From: Ruminococcaceae bacterium UBA1741
Lineage (GTDB): Bacteria > Bacillota > Clostridia > Oscillospirales > Acutalibacteraceae
Assembly: GCA_002315685.1 (NCBI GenBank)
Contig: DCHX01000029.1
Coordinates: 16,987-80,986 of the forward strand
Length of the DNA: 64,000 nt
Direction: 5' to 3'
The translations under genes and the position numbers were made by a program. Within the stretch, counting starts at the first letter, position 1. Each line of letters starts with the position of its first letter. The notes beneath the pieces are model-generated. The model was not told the origin of the DNA, searched no databases, and was given only the letters and a program-made list of their open reading frames with translations. Below, piece by piece: positions 16,779 through 26,472 of this stretch.

Positions 16779-18566
16779 TTATTCGTTCGGCAACTCTTTT
16801 ACGGAGATTGCTAAATCATCAAGCTGTTTTGTATCAACATTAGCGGGAGCACCCGACATAAGCTCACTTGAATTTGCGACCTTCGGGAATGCGATAACAT
16901 CACGAATAGACTCCGCATTGCACATAAGCATACAAAGTCGGTCAAGTCCTATTCCCATACCGCCGTGAGGAGGAGCGCCGTACTTAAATGCACCGGTAAG
17001 GAATCCGAACTTTTGCTCTGCCTCTTCGTCCGAAAGTCCCAAAGCTCTGAACATATGTGCTTGAAGCTCGGGGTCGGTAATACGGATAGAACCGCTTGAA
17101 AGCTCAATACCGTTAAGCACCAAGTCATAAGCGTTTGCAAATACTTTCTCAGGGTCGCTGTCAAGATAAGGAATACACTCGTCAAGCGGAGAGGTAAACG
17201 GGTGGTGCATAGCATCATAGCTGTTTGTTTCCTCGTTATATTCAAAGAACGGAAATTCGGTAATCCATAGGAAATTATACTGTTTAGGAATAATGTTCAA
17301 TCGCTTTGCAACAGTTAAACGAAGTGCGCCCAATACCGACAAAGCAATATTCTTTTTATCGGCAACGATTAAAGCAACATCGCCTTTTTTAAGTCCTAAT
17401 CGGTCAAAAATAGCCTTCATTTCGTCAGAAGTCATAAACTTTGCGAATGAACAGGTAGGCTCATCATCAACCCAACGGATAAAGGCAAGACCTTTGGCAC
17501 CGATTCCTTTTGCTTCCTCGGTTAATTTGTCGATTTCTTTTCTTGTATATACATCACAGGCATTTTGAGCATTGATAGCACGAACGGTACCGCCGTTTTT
17601 AATTGTATCGGCAAAAACACCGAAGCCACAGTTTTCTACAATATCGGAAATATCCTTAATTGTCATTTCAAAGCGGGTATCGGGCTTGTCGGAGCCGTAA
17701 TTGTTCATAGCGTCGGTGTATTTAAGGCGGGGGAAAGGAGTTTTAATGTCCTCGCCTAATACCTCCTTAAACAAACGCTTCATATAGCCTTCCGCAATAG
17801 TGAAAACATCTTCCTTATCAATAAAGGACATTTCAAGGTCAATTTGCGTAAACTCGGGTTGTCTGTCAGCACGAAGGTCCTCATCACGATAGCAACGGGC
17901 AATCTGCATATAGCGGTCAAATCCCGAAAGCATAAGCAACTGCTTATACATTTGAGGCGACTGAGGAAGAGCAAAAAAACTACCCTTATGAATACGGGAC
18001 GGAACAAGATAATCACGGGCACCCTCAGGTGTTGATTTAATAAGGGTTGGTGTTTCGATTTCAATGAATCCGTTTTCATCAAAATAGTCGCGTGTAACCT
18101 TTGTGATGCGGTGGCGCATAAGAATATTATCTTTAAGCGGTGTGCGCCTTAAATCAAGATAACGGTATTTGAGTCTTAATTCTTCATTAGCGTTACTGTC
18201 GGGAAGAATCTCAAAGGGAGGTGTAAGGGCTTTGCCTAAAATTTTAAGCTCTTTTACCTCAATTTCAATATCGCCTGTTTTAATTTCGGTATTAACCGAA
18301 GAACGCATACGAACTTCGCCCTTTGCCATTAAAACAAACTCACTGCGAACTTCAAAAGCCTTGTCGAATACGGCCTTTTCGGTAGTGTCGTCAAAAGCCA
18401 ACTGAACAATACCGCTTCTGTCGCGCAAATCAATAAAAATCAGTCCGCCTAAATCACGCTGTCTTTGTACCCAACCGCAAACAACTACGGTTTTGCCAAT
18501 ATCGGATTTTGTAAGTGTACCGCAATAATCGGTACGCTTCATTCCATTCATTCTGTCAAGTTTCAA
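16779..18566 (-). CDS. aspS: Aspartyl-tRNA synthetase
   Basis: A class II synthetase of about 595 residues that charges tRNA-Asp. It has the N-terminal anticodon-binding OB fold (about 1-110, with GWVQRQRDLGGLIFIDLRD), the catalytic core with motif 2 (CYRDEDLRADRQPEFTQ) and motif 3 (GMGIGLDRL), and the bacterial GAD insertion (about 290-400). Whether it is discriminating or also charges tRNA-Asn cannot be told here. The start is uncertain: TTG 18566 sits 6 bases after AGAGGTG; GTG 18575 overlaps that site; ATG 18551 or 18542 lack one. It follows hisS by 24 bases (15 if GTG is used), the usual Firmicutes hisS-aspS order. Confidence 0.95.
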   Translation of the reverse strand: MKLDRMNGMKRTDYCGTLTKSDIGKTVVVCGWVQRQRDLGGLIFIDLRDRSGIVQLAFDDTTEKAVFDKAFEVRSEFVLMAKGEVRMRSSVNTEIKTGDIEIEVKELKILGKALTPPFEILPDSNANEELRLKYRYLDLRRTPLKDNILMRHRITKVTRDYFDENGFIEIETPTLIKSTPEGARDYLVPSRIHKGSFFALPQSPQMYKQLLMLSGFDRYMQIARCYRDEDLRADRQPEFTQIDLEMSFIDKEDVFTIAEGYMKRLFKEVLGEDIKTPFPRLKYTDAMNNYGSDKPDTRFEMTIKDISDIVENCGFGVFADTIKNGGTVRAINAQNACDVYTRKEIDKLTEEAKGIGAKGLAFIRWVDDEPTCSFAKFMTSDEMKAIFDRLGLKKGDVALIVADKKNIALSVLGALRLTVAKRLNIIPKQYNFLWITEFPFFEYNEETNSYDAMHHPFTSPLDECIPYLDSDPEKVFANAYDLVLNGIELSSGSIRITDPELQAHMFRALGLSDEEAEQKFGFLTGAFKYGAPPHGGMGIGLDRLCMLMCNAESIRDVIAFPKVANSSELMSGAPANVDTKQLDDLAISVKELPNE

Positions 18567-18590
18567 AAGAAACACCTCTAAATATAAATA

Positions 18591-19904
18591 TCAACCGTTT
18601 TTATATATCGAATCGGTTAAGCTTTCAAGAGCCGATTCGTTAATCAGTGAAAAAAGTTTTTCGGAAATATCGTCAAAAGATACTTCCAAAGTATCGCCTG
18701 TTGCCATATTCTTAATAACCGACTTGTTTGTTTCAAGCTCGTTATCGCCGATAACGGTAGAGAATGATGCACCGATTTTGTCGGCATACTTCATTTGTGC
18801 TTTAAGTCCCCGACCGCATATATCGGTTTGTGCTTCAAAGCCGTCTTTACGAAGCTTAGCACAAATCATACTCGCTTTAATACTTGCATTTTCGCCCATA
18901 GGCGCTATATAAATATCGCATTTTTTATCAGGGGGTAACTCGGTCTTTTGGTTTTGAAGTAAAAGCAAAAGTCTTTCAATTCCCATAGCGAATCCTAACG
19001 AAGGTGTAGGATTACCGCCCATTTGACCTATAAGACCGTCATAACGACCGCCGCCGCAAACGGTAGATTGAGCACCGACACTACCCGATACAAACTCGAA
19101 AACAGTTCTCGTATAATAGTCAAGTCCGCGTACAATGTGCGGGTTTATCGTGTATTTAAGACCTATTGAGTCAAGATGTTTTTTAACGCTCGAAAAATGC
19201 TCGTTACATTCGTCGCATAAATAATCAATAACAACAGGGGCATTTTTTGCGATTTCAGAGCAAACAGGCGACTTACAATCAAGAATTCTCATTGGGTTTC
19301 GTTCGAGTCTGTCCTTGCAGGTATCACAAAGCTCGTCCAAGTGAGAATTAAAATATTCTTTTAATGCCTTTTGGTATTCTTTTCGGCAGGTAGGACAACC
19401 GATAGAGTTTATTTCAAGAGAAATATCCTTAACACCTATGTCGCAAAGCACCTGATTTGCAAGAGCTATTACCTCCGCATCGGCAGAGGGGTTTCCGGCA
19501 CCGATACATTCAACACCGAATTGGTGAAATTCACGAAGCCGACCTGCTTGTGGTTTTTCGTAGCGGTAGCAACCGCCTATATAACAAACCTTTTGGGGAA
19601 GTGCATCGTAAATAAGACCGTGTTCTATACTGCTTCTGATAACACCTGCGGTAAGCTCGGGGCGAAGTGTAATGGAACGACCGCCCTTATCGTCAAAGGT
19701 GTACATTTCCTTTTGAACAACATCGGTAGTATCGCCGACATTCCTCGAAAACACCTCGGTATGTTCAAAAACGGGTACACGAATTTCTCTGAATCCGTAA
19801 AGTCGGGCGGTTTCAAGCATAGTTTTCTCTAAAAACTGCCAACGGTGAGAATCATTCGGCAAAACATCGCCCGTACCTTTAATTGCGTGATTTATTTCAG
19901 CCAT
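18591..19904 (-). CDS. hisS: Histidyl-tRNA synthetase
   Basis: A 437-residue class II synthetase that charges tRNA-His. Motif 1 lies at about 40-60, motif 2 as RYEKPQAGRLREFHQFG (about 113-129), the HisA histidine motifs as RGLDYYTRTVFE (about 260-271) and the C-terminal region GRYDGLIGQMGG then GFAMGIERL; the Rossmann-like anticodon domain fills the last 100 residues. Two CxxC pairs (in CPTCRKEYQ and CDTC, CDEC) are seen in the insertion domain. AAAGGA precedes ATG 19904. It lies 18 bases after mgsA in a four-gene unit with minD and aspS. Confidence 0.96.
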   Translation of the reverse strand: MAEINHAIKGTGDVLPNDSHRWQFLEKTMLETARLYGFREIRVPVFEHTEVFSRNVGDTTDVVQKEMYTFDDKGGRSITLRPELTAGVIRSSIEHGLIYDALPQKVCYIGGCYRYEKPQAGRLREFHQFGVECIGAGNPSADAEVIALANQVLCDIGVKDISLEINSIGCPTCRKEYQKALKEYFNSHLDELCDTCKDRLERNPMRILDCKSPVCSEIAKNAPVVIDYLCDECNEHFSSVKKHLDSIGLKYTINPHIVRGLDYYTRTVFEFVSGSVGAQSTVCGGGRYDGLIGQMGGNPTPSLGFAMGIERLLLLLQNQKTELPPDKKCDIYIAPMGENASIKASMICAKLRKDGFEAQTDICGRGLKAQMKYADKIGASFSTVIGDNELETNKSVIKNMATGDTLEVSFDDISEKLFSLINESALESLTDSIYKNG

Positions 19905-19922
19905 TTATATTATCCTTTCAAG

Positions 19923-20324
19923 CTAATTGCCTCTAACGATTTCGCGCCAATCAAGGTCGCCTCGTTCAAGACCGTGAATAAGCATTTCGGCAGTAGCAAT
20001 ATTAGTAGCAACCGGAATATTATGAACATCACATAAACGCAAAAGCTCGTTATATTCAATATCATTTGTTTGAGAACCGAGCGGGTCACGGAATAAAAGC
20101 AAAAGGTCAATTTCATCACAACCGATTCGGGAAGAAATCTGTTGTGTGCCACCCTGTGCACCACCCAAGAAACCGGTAATTTCAAGACCGGTGGCCTCGG
20201 AAACGGTTTTCGCCGTGGTACCCGTAGCAACTAAACTGTGCTTGTTTAGTATTCCGCAATAAGCAATACAAAATTGCACCATAAGTTCTTTCTTTGAGTC
20301 ATGTGCGATTAGTGCGATTTTCAT
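19923..20324 (-). CDS. mgsA: Methylglyoxal synthase
   Basis: A 133-residue enzyme that converts dihydroxyacetone phosphate to methylglyoxal and phosphate, a bypass used under phosphate limitation or sugar stress. The N-terminus IALIAHDSKK holds the family His-Asp-Lys, ATGTTAKT the phosphate loop, GGAQGGTQQ the signature, and LLLFRDPLG the catalytic aspartate region. I chose ATG 20324 because AAAGGAGA precedes it; the frame extends back to 20381 into minD without a ribosome site. The minD-mgsA adjacency is common in Clostridia, where both lie next to mre genes; the link between methylglyoxal and cell shape is not understood. Confidence 0.95.
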   Translation of the reverse strand: MKIALIAHDSKKELMVQFCIAYCGILNKHSLVATGTTAKTVSEATGLEITGFLGGAQGGTQQISSRIGCDEIDLLLLFRDPLGSQTNDIEYNELLRLCDVHNIPVATNIATAEMLIHGLERGDLDWREIVRGN

Positions 20325-20338
20325 AAATTTGTTCTCCT

Positions 20339-21067
20339 TTATATGTTTTTGGGGTTTGGCAGCAGTATTCTTTCGCCGCACAAACGCCCTGTAATTCTTT
20401 TTAATGCGTTATAGGTATCTCCGAAACGACCTATTTTTTTGGTAATAGGAAAAAGCATAAGCTCGTTAGAGATAGGAACAACACCTAAAAGCTGAATTTT
20501 TGAAATATCAACTAAACTGTCAAAGTTTTTATATGTGCCGTTTTTCATAAGCGCAATATCAAACTTGTTGATAATTAAAAGCGGTTTTTCCTTTTTGTCA
20601 TCAAATTTATCCGACACAACCGAAGCATCACGAATTGATACGGGGTCGGGGTTTGATACACAAATATATTTAAGGTTTTTAATATCCTCCGTAAGCGAAA
20701 AATCAAGTCCCGCAGACATATCAATTATCACAACATCAAATAGATTTTTTGATGTTTCAATAAAATCGGTAAATAAGTTTTTGTCTATCTCTTTGTTTTT
20801 CGGCGGAGCAGGGACAATACAAATGTTTTCGTAATTTTCGGGATAATAAAATGCGGATTCAAAATCTCTGCTTGTTAAAGCATCCGAAAGGTCAAAAACA
20901 ACATCCTTTTCTACACCGAAAAAAATGTCAAGCGACGGAAGACCGATGTCAAGGTCAACAAGCAAAACTTTTAATTTTCTTTTAGCAAAAGCAACGGCCA
21001 ATCCGCACGAAATTGACGATTTTCCCGTACCTCCTTTTCCGGAGACGAGAGCTAAACAAAAACTCAT
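20339..21067 (-). CDS. minD: MinD/ParA-family ATPase lacking the membrane-targeting tail
   Basis: A 242-residue deviant Walker ATPase. The P-loop GKGGTGKSS (about residues 10-18) has the signature first lysine, switch I is DLDIGLPSLD (38-47), and switch II reads VVIIDMSAGLD (about 111-121) where MinD normally has D-P-AG-I. The position next to mre/PBP2 and mgsA is that of clostridial minD, the ATPase that places the division site with MinC. However the protein stops at GERILLPNPKNI, before the amphipathic C-terminal helix that holds MinD on the membrane, and no minC or minE is present. An orphan MinD-like ATPase with a changed role is likely. It has its own promoter. Confidence 0.8.
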   Translation of the reverse strand: MSFCLALVSGKGGTGKSSISCGLAVAFAKRKLKVLLVDLDIGLPSLDIFFGVEKDVVFDLSDALTSRDFESAFYYPENYENICIVPAPPKNKEIDKNLFTDFIETSKNLFDVVIIDMSAGLDFSLTEDIKNLKYICVSNPDPVSIRDASVVSDKFDDKKEKPLLIINKFDIALMKNGTYKNFDSLVDISKIQLLGVVPISNELMLFPITKKIGRFGDTYNALKRITGRLCGERILLPNPKNI

Positions 21068-21094
21068 ATTAAAACTCCTAATAAATATTTAATT

Positions 21095-21123
21095 ATTTTA
21101 TCACAAATAAGATATTTTGTCAA
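21095..21123 (-). promoter_or_regulatory. Promoter of minD-mgsA-hisS-aspS
   Basis: Minus strand: perfect TTGACA (21123-21118), 17-base spacer, TAAAAT (21100-21095), ending 28 bases before the minD start. It makes minD to aspS independent of the mre-PBP2 transcript. Confidence 0.82.
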
Positions 21124-21161
21124 TTTTTGTAAGAGATTGTTTTATGCAAATTTAAGCCAAT

Positions 21162-23135
21162 TTAATCTAAAACGGTATATGGCATAGTAGAGCTGTCGGC
21201 TACTTGTGTAGAATTGAAATAAGCATCAAGCAAGGTTCTTACCAATGTACCCGATGAATAGCCGGAATTTCCGTGTTCGAGAACTACCGAAATTGCAATT
21301 TCGGGGTCGTCAAAGGGGGCAAAAACGATAAATGTGCTGTGGTCGGGACCGCTGTTGGTTTGCGCAGTACCTGTTTTACCGCCTATTTTTATAGGATAAT
21401 CTCCGAGAGCGGCACGGCCGGTACCGTCAACGGTAACCGAAAGCATACCCTCTTTTATAGCCTTAATTGTTGAAGCTTTAACAGAAACTTTGTTCAAAAC
21501 CTCCGGCTTTGCCTCGTCATAGGTTTCGGACATATCATAAGAAGTAATTTTCTTAATCAGCGAAACCTTATAATGTGTACCGCCGTTTGCAAAGGTGGCA
21601 ACATAGTTTGCGAGCTGTAAAGGTGTAAAGGCGTTTAACTGACCGATGGATATTTGAAGAGTATCACCGCCGAAGCCATTACTTTTAGGCTCAACTAAAA
21701 TACCGGCATTATCATCAACCTCGACACCCGTTTTAACACCGAGACCGAACTGCTTAAAATAGCTTGTGAGGGTTAAAGCACCTACACGCCTGCCAAGCTC
21801 AAAGAAAAAGTAGTTACAGCTTTTTGATAAAGCGGTAGTAAGACCGATAGTTCCGTGAGTGTGCATACAAGACGGTTGGTAGTCATCAAAATACCTATAA
21901 GTATGAACGCAACGAATTGACTCGCCGATTTGGTATTTATTGTTTTCAAGAGCGGCGGTGGCAACTATCGGCTTAATGGTAGAGCCGATAGGGTAAACAC
22001 CGCAAAAGGCACGGTTAGTAAGGGGGGAATTAGCGGCTTTGCTTGTTAGGTATTCGTAATTTTCGGCAAGTGTGGCGCTATCGTATGTAGGGTAGTTTGC
22101 GGCGCAAATTACTTTTGCATCGGCAATGTTAATCATAACCGCAGTACCCGCAGTAGCGGTAGGCAGCGATTTGACCGTGCTTTCAAGTGCGTCCTGAGCC
22201 GTTCGCTGAATATTTTTATCAAGGGACAGCATAACGGTTTTACCCGCAACAGGCTTTTTTGTGATTTCGGAATCAACTATATTTCCCTTTGAATCAATAT
22301 AGTAGGTAATCTCGCCGTCATCACCTCTAAGGCTATCCTCGGCATAATACTCGATACCGCTTTTTCCTACCTTATCGTCAAAAGAGTATCCTCGCTCCTT
22401 ATATTTTTCTCCGTCCTCCCAGTCGTCTTCAAAAATAGGGCCTACCGTGCCGATTAAATTTACGGCAAGTGAGGTGTCTGAATACTCCCTAAACGGTACC
22501 ACCTCAACACTGACACCCGAAAGCATAAATCCCGATTCGGAGATTTTTCTCATAAGCTCGGTGGGAATATCCTCCGCAAAGGTATAAGGGTAAGATATAG
22601 AAAAATCGGCTATTTCCATAGAATAGCGAACACCCATTATTTTTCGTTGGTCTTGCGTGCTGTACTTTTCAAGCTCGTATTTATTTATCATTCTGCTTAA
22701 ACAGTTTTTTGCCGTTGCATAATGGGCAAGACCTAATGTTTTTATAAGCTTATCGGTTGACTCGCCCTCAACAAAACTAAACGGCTCGGCAGTAGTAATG
22801 GGGAGCTTGTCCGTATAAGAAACATTATTTTGATTCAAAAGGTTAATAAGAGTTAAGATTACATCGTTTAAGTCCTCTTTTACATAAGCCTTGTTGAATA
22901 CGATATTATATCCGTCACGGTTTACGGCAATTTTACGGCCGTTACAATCAATTATTTCTCCTCTCGGAGCTTTTAATACAGCCGTAAGTGATGTCGTACT
23001 TCCCGATATTGAGGAGTATTTATCCGCATTTTTTACCTGAATATAATAAATTCGTGCGGAATAAATAATAATTAGAATTATTAAGATTACCGAAAGTACA
23101 ATAAGCGGCACCTGTCGCTTTTTGTTAAAAGGCAT
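21162..23135 (-). CDS. mrdA: Penicillin-binding protein 2 (elongasome transpeptidase)
   Basis: A 657-residue class B penicillin-binding protein that crosslinks peptidoglycan in side-wall growth. One N-terminal membrane helix (about 10-30), a dimerisation domain with RGEIIDCNGRKIA (about 59-71), then the transpeptidase: active-site serine in GSTIK (about 384-388), SCN of the second motif (about 438-440) and KTGT of the third (about 586-589). Being directly after mreBCD identifies it as the MreB-associated PBP2; the SEDS partner RodA is not in the window. It ends the mre transcript; no strong terminator was seen after it, but the minD promoter follows. Confidence 0.95.
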   Translation of the reverse strand: MPFNKKRQVPLIVLSVILIILIIIYSARIYYIQVKNADKYSSISGSTTSLTAVLKAPRGEIIDCNGRKIAVNRDGYNIVFNKAYVKEDLNDVILTLINLLNQNNVSYTDKLPITTAEPFSFVEGESTDKLIKTLGLAHYATAKNCLSRMINKYELEKYSTQDQRKIMGVRYSMEIADFSISYPYTFAEDIPTELMRKISESGFMLSGVSVEVVPFREYSDTSLAVNLIGTVGPIFEDDWEDGEKYKERGYSFDDKVGKSGIEYYAEDSLRGDDGEITYYIDSKGNIVDSEITKKPVAGKTVMLSLDKNIQRTAQDALESTVKSLPTATAGTAVMINIADAKVICAANYPTYDSATLAENYEYLTSKAANSPLTNRAFCGVYPIGSTIKPIVATAALENNKYQIGESIRCVHTYRYFDDYQPSCMHTHGTIGLTTALSKSCNYFFFELGRRVGALTLTSYFKQFGLGVKTGVEVDDNAGILVEPKSNGFGGDTLQISIGQLNAFTPLQLANYVATFANGGTHYKVSLIKKITSYDMSETYDEAKPEVLNKVSVKASTIKAIKEGMLSVTVDGTGRAALGDYPIKIGGKTGTAQTNSGPDHSTFIVFAPFDDPEIAISVVLEHGNSGYSSGTLVRTLLDAYFNSTQVADSSTMPYTVLD

Positions 23136-23156
23136 TTCTTCGCCTCCGATTTTGAA

Positions 23157-23651
23157 TTATAGTTTGATTACCTTTTTCTCAAATATGTATAATAAAAAGG
23201 CAATAACAGTTGTATAAATTACGGACGGAATTGTTGTGCTCCAAAAGTATGAAAACATTTCCGATATACTTGATTTCGAATAAAATAAAACAATTCTGAT
23301 TGCAAAATAGATAACCGAATATGCACCGCTTAACACTAAACTTGCTAAAATATTGTTGTTGAACAAGTAATGGACAAGCAAAGTAACCGATAGGCAAATA
23401 ACAGGAAATATTATTGAATTAAATCCAAAGCTCGTGCTTGATATAGCATCAATAATTATTCCCATAACAAGTCCGGTAAACGCCGAGTAAATTTCGGAAG
23501 AAAGCATAGAAATTATAATTATAAACGCAAAAGGTAAGAAAGGAACTGCGTTACCGATTTTCAATGAAAAATACCCGTTATACTGAACGAAAATTAAAAA
23601 AAGTGCAATAAAAACATTTATGAAAAAGCTTTTCTTTTTTGATGTGTCCAT
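23157..23651 (-). CDS. mreD: Rod shape-determining protein MreD
   Basis: A 164-residue, very hydrophobic protein with five to six predicted membrane helices, the MreD component of the elongasome that links MreB/MreC to the cell-wall machinery. Sequence conservation in MreD is low, and identification rests on hydrophobicity, length and its place between mreC and PBP2. I chose ATG 23651: it follows the mreC stop by one base (TAATATG) and has CAGGTG ahead of it; the longer frame to 23690 lies within mreC. Translational coupling with mreC is likely. Confidence 0.9.
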   Translation of the reverse strand: MDTSKKKSFFINVFIALFLIFVQYNGYFSLKIGNAVPFLPFAFIIIISMLSSEIYSAFTGLVMGIIIDAISSTSFGFNSIIFPVICLSVTLLVHYLFNNNILASLVLSGAYSVIYFAIRIVLFYSKSSISEMFSYFWSTTIPSVIYTTVIAFLLYIFEKKVIKL

Positions 23652-23652
23652 A

Positions 23653-24510
23653 TTATTCACCTGCGGGATTAAGACCGCCTTGACCTTCAAATGAGGTAAT
23701 AACCATTACCTTTCTTATTGAAGAAAAGTCAACAAACGGAACAACATCGGCATAAATCGAATAGTTATAATCATCGTTACCGATAGACTTAATAGAGCCT
23801 ACAAGTAAGCCGTCAGGGAAGATGCCCTCACCCGAGGTTACAACATAGTCGCCTATCGCAATACTCGAAGAACGGGCAAGATTTGAAAACCTGCACATAC
23901 CCTTTTGGGCAAGTTGAAGATTACCCTTTAATATTCCCGAATCGGCAGTACGGCTGTCAAGAGCACCTAATGTAAGGTTAGAGCTTAAAATGGTAGTAAC
24001 CTTAGCGGTGGTAGAGCCGATTTCGGAAATAAAGCCGACTAAACCCTCATCCGTTATTACGGGGTCGTTTACTTTAAGCTCGCTTGCCAAACCCTTGTTT
24101 ATGGTAAAACCGTAAAACGGGTCGGTAGTATCACGGGAGATTACAGTAGCAGGGCAAAATGTAAAGTCCTCGTTTTTTTCTTTGATACCCAAATAGTTTT
24201 TGTAAAATTCATTTTCCGATTTCATTTCATCATATTCGGCAGATTTTTTCCTAAGCTCATTTAATTCGTCGGAAAGCTCGGTATTAGTAACCATTAGGTC
24301 GTTTCCGCCCTTATATGTGGAAATGAAATCCTTTATTCCGTTATTTACCGCAGTAGAAAGATTTCTAAACGGAGCGGTAATAATCCCCGCAATATCGGTA
24401 AACGGGGCCATACGGCTACCTGCGAATCCGAATGCAAGGGCAAGTATAACAACAACTAAGAATACAGAAAGTATAGTCTTAAATTGTCGACTGCGAAAGA
24501 AAAAACGCAT
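23653..24510 (-). CDS. mreC: Rod shape-determining protein MreC
   Basis: A 285-residue membrane-anchored elongasome protein. One transmembrane helix (about 13-30), a coiled coil (about 65-105, with DELNELRKKSAEYDEMKSE), then two beta-barrel domains containing ATVISRD, the NDPVITDEGLVGFI segment and the late GDYVVTSGEGIFPDGLLVG signature. MreC scaffolds PBP2 and MreD outside the membrane. It follows mreB by 19 bases on the minus strand and runs into mreD. Full length for the family. Confidence 0.95.
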   Translation of the reverse strand: MRFFFRSRQFKTILSVFLVVVILALAFGFAGSRMAPFTDIAGIITAPFRNLSTAVNNGIKDFISTYKGGNDLMVTNTELSDELNELRKKSAEYDEMKSENEFYKNYLGIKEKNEDFTFCPATVISRDTTDPFYGFTINKGLASELKVNDPVITDEGLVGFISEIGSTTAKVTTILSSNLTLGALDSRTADSGILKGNLQLAQKGMCRFSNLARSSSIAIGDYVVTSGEGIFPDGLLVGSIKSIGNDDYNYSIYADVVPFVDFSSIRKVMVITSFEGQGGLNPAGE

Positions 24511-24529
24511 TTATATTCCTCCGAAAAGT

Positions 24530-25549
24530 TTATCTGAATCTCTTTCCTCTACGGAAAACATAGTTTTCAAAACCGCTGTTTGCTTCAAGTCGCTTTGCAG
24601 TACCTAAAACAACACAGTCAAGCGGGTCCATAGCAACCGAAACGGGAATTCCCGTTTCTTCGGCAATAAGCTCGGCAAGACCTCGAAGAAGTGCGGTACC
24701 GCCCGTAAGGGTAATACCCTTATCAATAATATCGGCCGAAAGTTCAGGCGGAGTTTTTTCGAGAGTCAGTCTAATGGCGTCAATTATTTGAGAAATCGGG
24801 TCTGCCATTGCGTTTCTTACTTCCTTTGAGGTAATAGTAACATTTTTAGGCAAGCCGTCAACAACATTTCGTCCCTTTATTTCAATTTCGGTTTCATCCT
24901 CATAAGGCTTTGCAGAGCCGATTTGGATTTTTATTTGTTCGGCGGTGCGTTCGCCTATCAAAAGATTATGTTTCTTTCTTATATATGAAATAATTGATTC
25001 GTCAAGATTATCTCCGGCAATTCTAACCGATTGAGCGGTAACAATATCGCCGAGCGAAATAACCGCAACCTCGCTTGTGCCTCCGCCTATATCAACTACC
25101 ATACATCCCGAAGCATCCCAAATAGGAAGCCCTGCACCCACAGCGGCAGCCATAGGCTCTTCAATAAGGTCAATATCGGTAGCACCCGCCTGCTTTGCGG
25201 CATCGTAAACAGCACGGCTTTCAACCTCGGTAATACCCGCAGGAATACAAATTACCATTCTGACCTTTGAAAAGAATGAGCCTTTAAGCGCTTGGGAAAC
25301 AAACCTTTTAAGCATTGCGGCGGTAACATCAAAGTCGGCTATAACACCGTCCTTTAACGGACGAACCGCAACAATAGAGCCGGGAGTTCTGCCTATCATT
25401 TCCTTTGCTTCGGCACCAACTGCTCTGACGGCGTCGTTTCTTACATCGTAAGCTACAACCGAAGGCTCTCTCATAATAATGCCTTTTCCCTTAACACAAA
25501 TAAGTGTGTTTGCGGTACCGAGGTCAACACCTATATCTCTTGTAAACAT
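24530..25549 (-). CDS. mreB: Rod shape-determining actin homologue MreB
   Basis: A 339-residue actin-fold ATPase whose filaments guide side-wall synthesis. It shows the phosphate 1 loop [12 protein letters not shown] (about residues 5-16), phosphate 2 [13 protein letters not shown] (about 160-172), the adenosine loop [11 protein letters not shown] (about 286-296), and [12 protein letters not shown]. The sequence is near the standard length and intact. It begins the mreB-mreC-mreD-PBP2 block and is preceded by a lipid kinase gene 14 bases upstream, so it is probably transcribed from the polA side as well. Confidence 0.97.
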   Translation of the reverse strand: MFTRDIGVDLGTANTLICVKGKGIIMREPSVVAYDVRNDAVRAVGAEAKEMIGRTPGSIVAVRPLKDGVIADFDVTAAMLKRFVSQALKGSFFSKVRMVICIPAGITEVESRAVYDAAKQAGATDIDLIEEPMAAAVGAGLPIWDASGCMVVDIGGGTSEVAVISLGDIVTAQSVRIAGDNLDESIISYIRKKHNLLIGERTAEQIKIQIGSAKPYEDETEIEIKGRNVVDGLPKNVTITSKEVRNAMADPISQIIDAIRLTLEKTPPELSADIIDKGITLTGGTALLRGLAELIAEETGIPVSVAMDPLDCVVLGTAKRLEANSGFENYVFRRGKRFR

Positions 25550-25563
25550 AAATTTCTAATCTC

Positions 25564-26460
25564 CTAAACTTCTTTATTGGGAACTACAAGGTGGATTGCG
25601 GAATGAAGGTTTGTAGCCGTGATTTCATCGGCACCTTCGAAAAACTCGCCGTCAAGTGTCCACGGAATATCCTTTGAGCCGATTACCTTAATTTCTTTTG
25701 TATGGAAAAATTCTATTCCGTCTCTGTTAAGGTCTCGGCGAAGAATACCATCTACAATACCTTGAAATTGCGGAATACTTACAGGCTTTTTAATAAGCAT
25801 TACTTCAAATTCGCCGTCATTAAGCTGAACTGTTCTCTCATCGAATTTAACAATACCGCCAACCGACATAGAGTTTGAAACGGCACCGAAAAGAAAATCT
25901 CCGTCAACTGTCTTTTCTTCACATTCAAATCTAAGGTGTAACGGCTTAATATTGCCGAGACTTTTAATTCCCTCAAAGAAATATGCGGCTTGACCTAAAA
26001 CATTTTTAACATCCTGAGGTGCCGAATATGAAGCCTCGGTAAAAGCACCGAACGATGCGGTGTATGAAAAATACTTATCACCGAACTTACCTATGTCAAG
26101 GTCAATTTCTCTGCCCGTTAAAATGTCGGCGGCGGCACAAGTAATATTTCTCGAAATGCAAAGACCGCTCGACCATTCGTTAAGGGTACCTGAGGGAATA
26201 TAACCCAATGTGTATTTTTTGCCCGAAATCATAAGACCGGAAATAACCTCGTTAAGTGTTCCGTCTCCACCGCAAACAACTATTTTATCAAATTCGTTGT
26301 CTTCTATTCTCAAAACCCTTTCGGTAGCATCGGCACGGGCTTTTGTAATATAAACCGTAACATCATATTCACTTGATAATTGCTCGGCAACACCTAACAG
26401 TTCACTTCGCATTTTGGCGCGTCCCGATTTCGGATTTACAATTAAAAGTAGTTTTTTCAC
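25564..26460 (-). CDS. Diacylglycerol kinase family lipid kinase
   Basis: A 298-residue soluble lipid kinase of the DagK/YegS type, which recycles diacylglycerol to phosphatidic acid or phosphorylates a related lipid. The nucleotide loop VVCGGDGTLNEV lies at about residues 61-72, IPSGTLNEWS at about 89-98 (usually PxGTxND), and the C-terminal beta-sandwich contains LDGE near 270. The change of the common TxND to TLNEW is notable but seen in divergent members. Start ATG 26460 has GGAGGA before it; it follows tsaD by 12 bases, joining the polA-to-PBP2 transcript. Confidence 0.9.
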   Translation of the reverse strand: MKKLLLIVNPKSGRAKMRSELLGVAEQLSSEYDVTVYITKARADATERVLRIEDNEFDKIVVCGGDGTLNEVISGLMISGKKYTLGYIPSGTLNEWSSGLCISRNITCAAADILTGREIDLDIGKFGDKYFSYTASFGAFTEASYSAPQDVKNVLGQAAYFFEGIKSLGNIKPLHLRFECEEKTVDGDFLFGAVSNSMSVGGIVKFDERTVQLNDGEFEVMLIKKPVSIPQFQGIVDGILRRDLNRDGIEFFHTKEIKVIGSKDIPWTLDGEFFEGADEITATNLHSAIHLVVPNKEV

Positions 26461-26472
26461 AAAAAATTCCTC

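Noticed and set aside
16779..21067. Mobile element boundary around minD-mgsA-hisS-aspS
   Set aside because: Base composition and codon use are like the neighbours, and there are no repeats, integrase or tRNA ends; the block simply has its own promoter.
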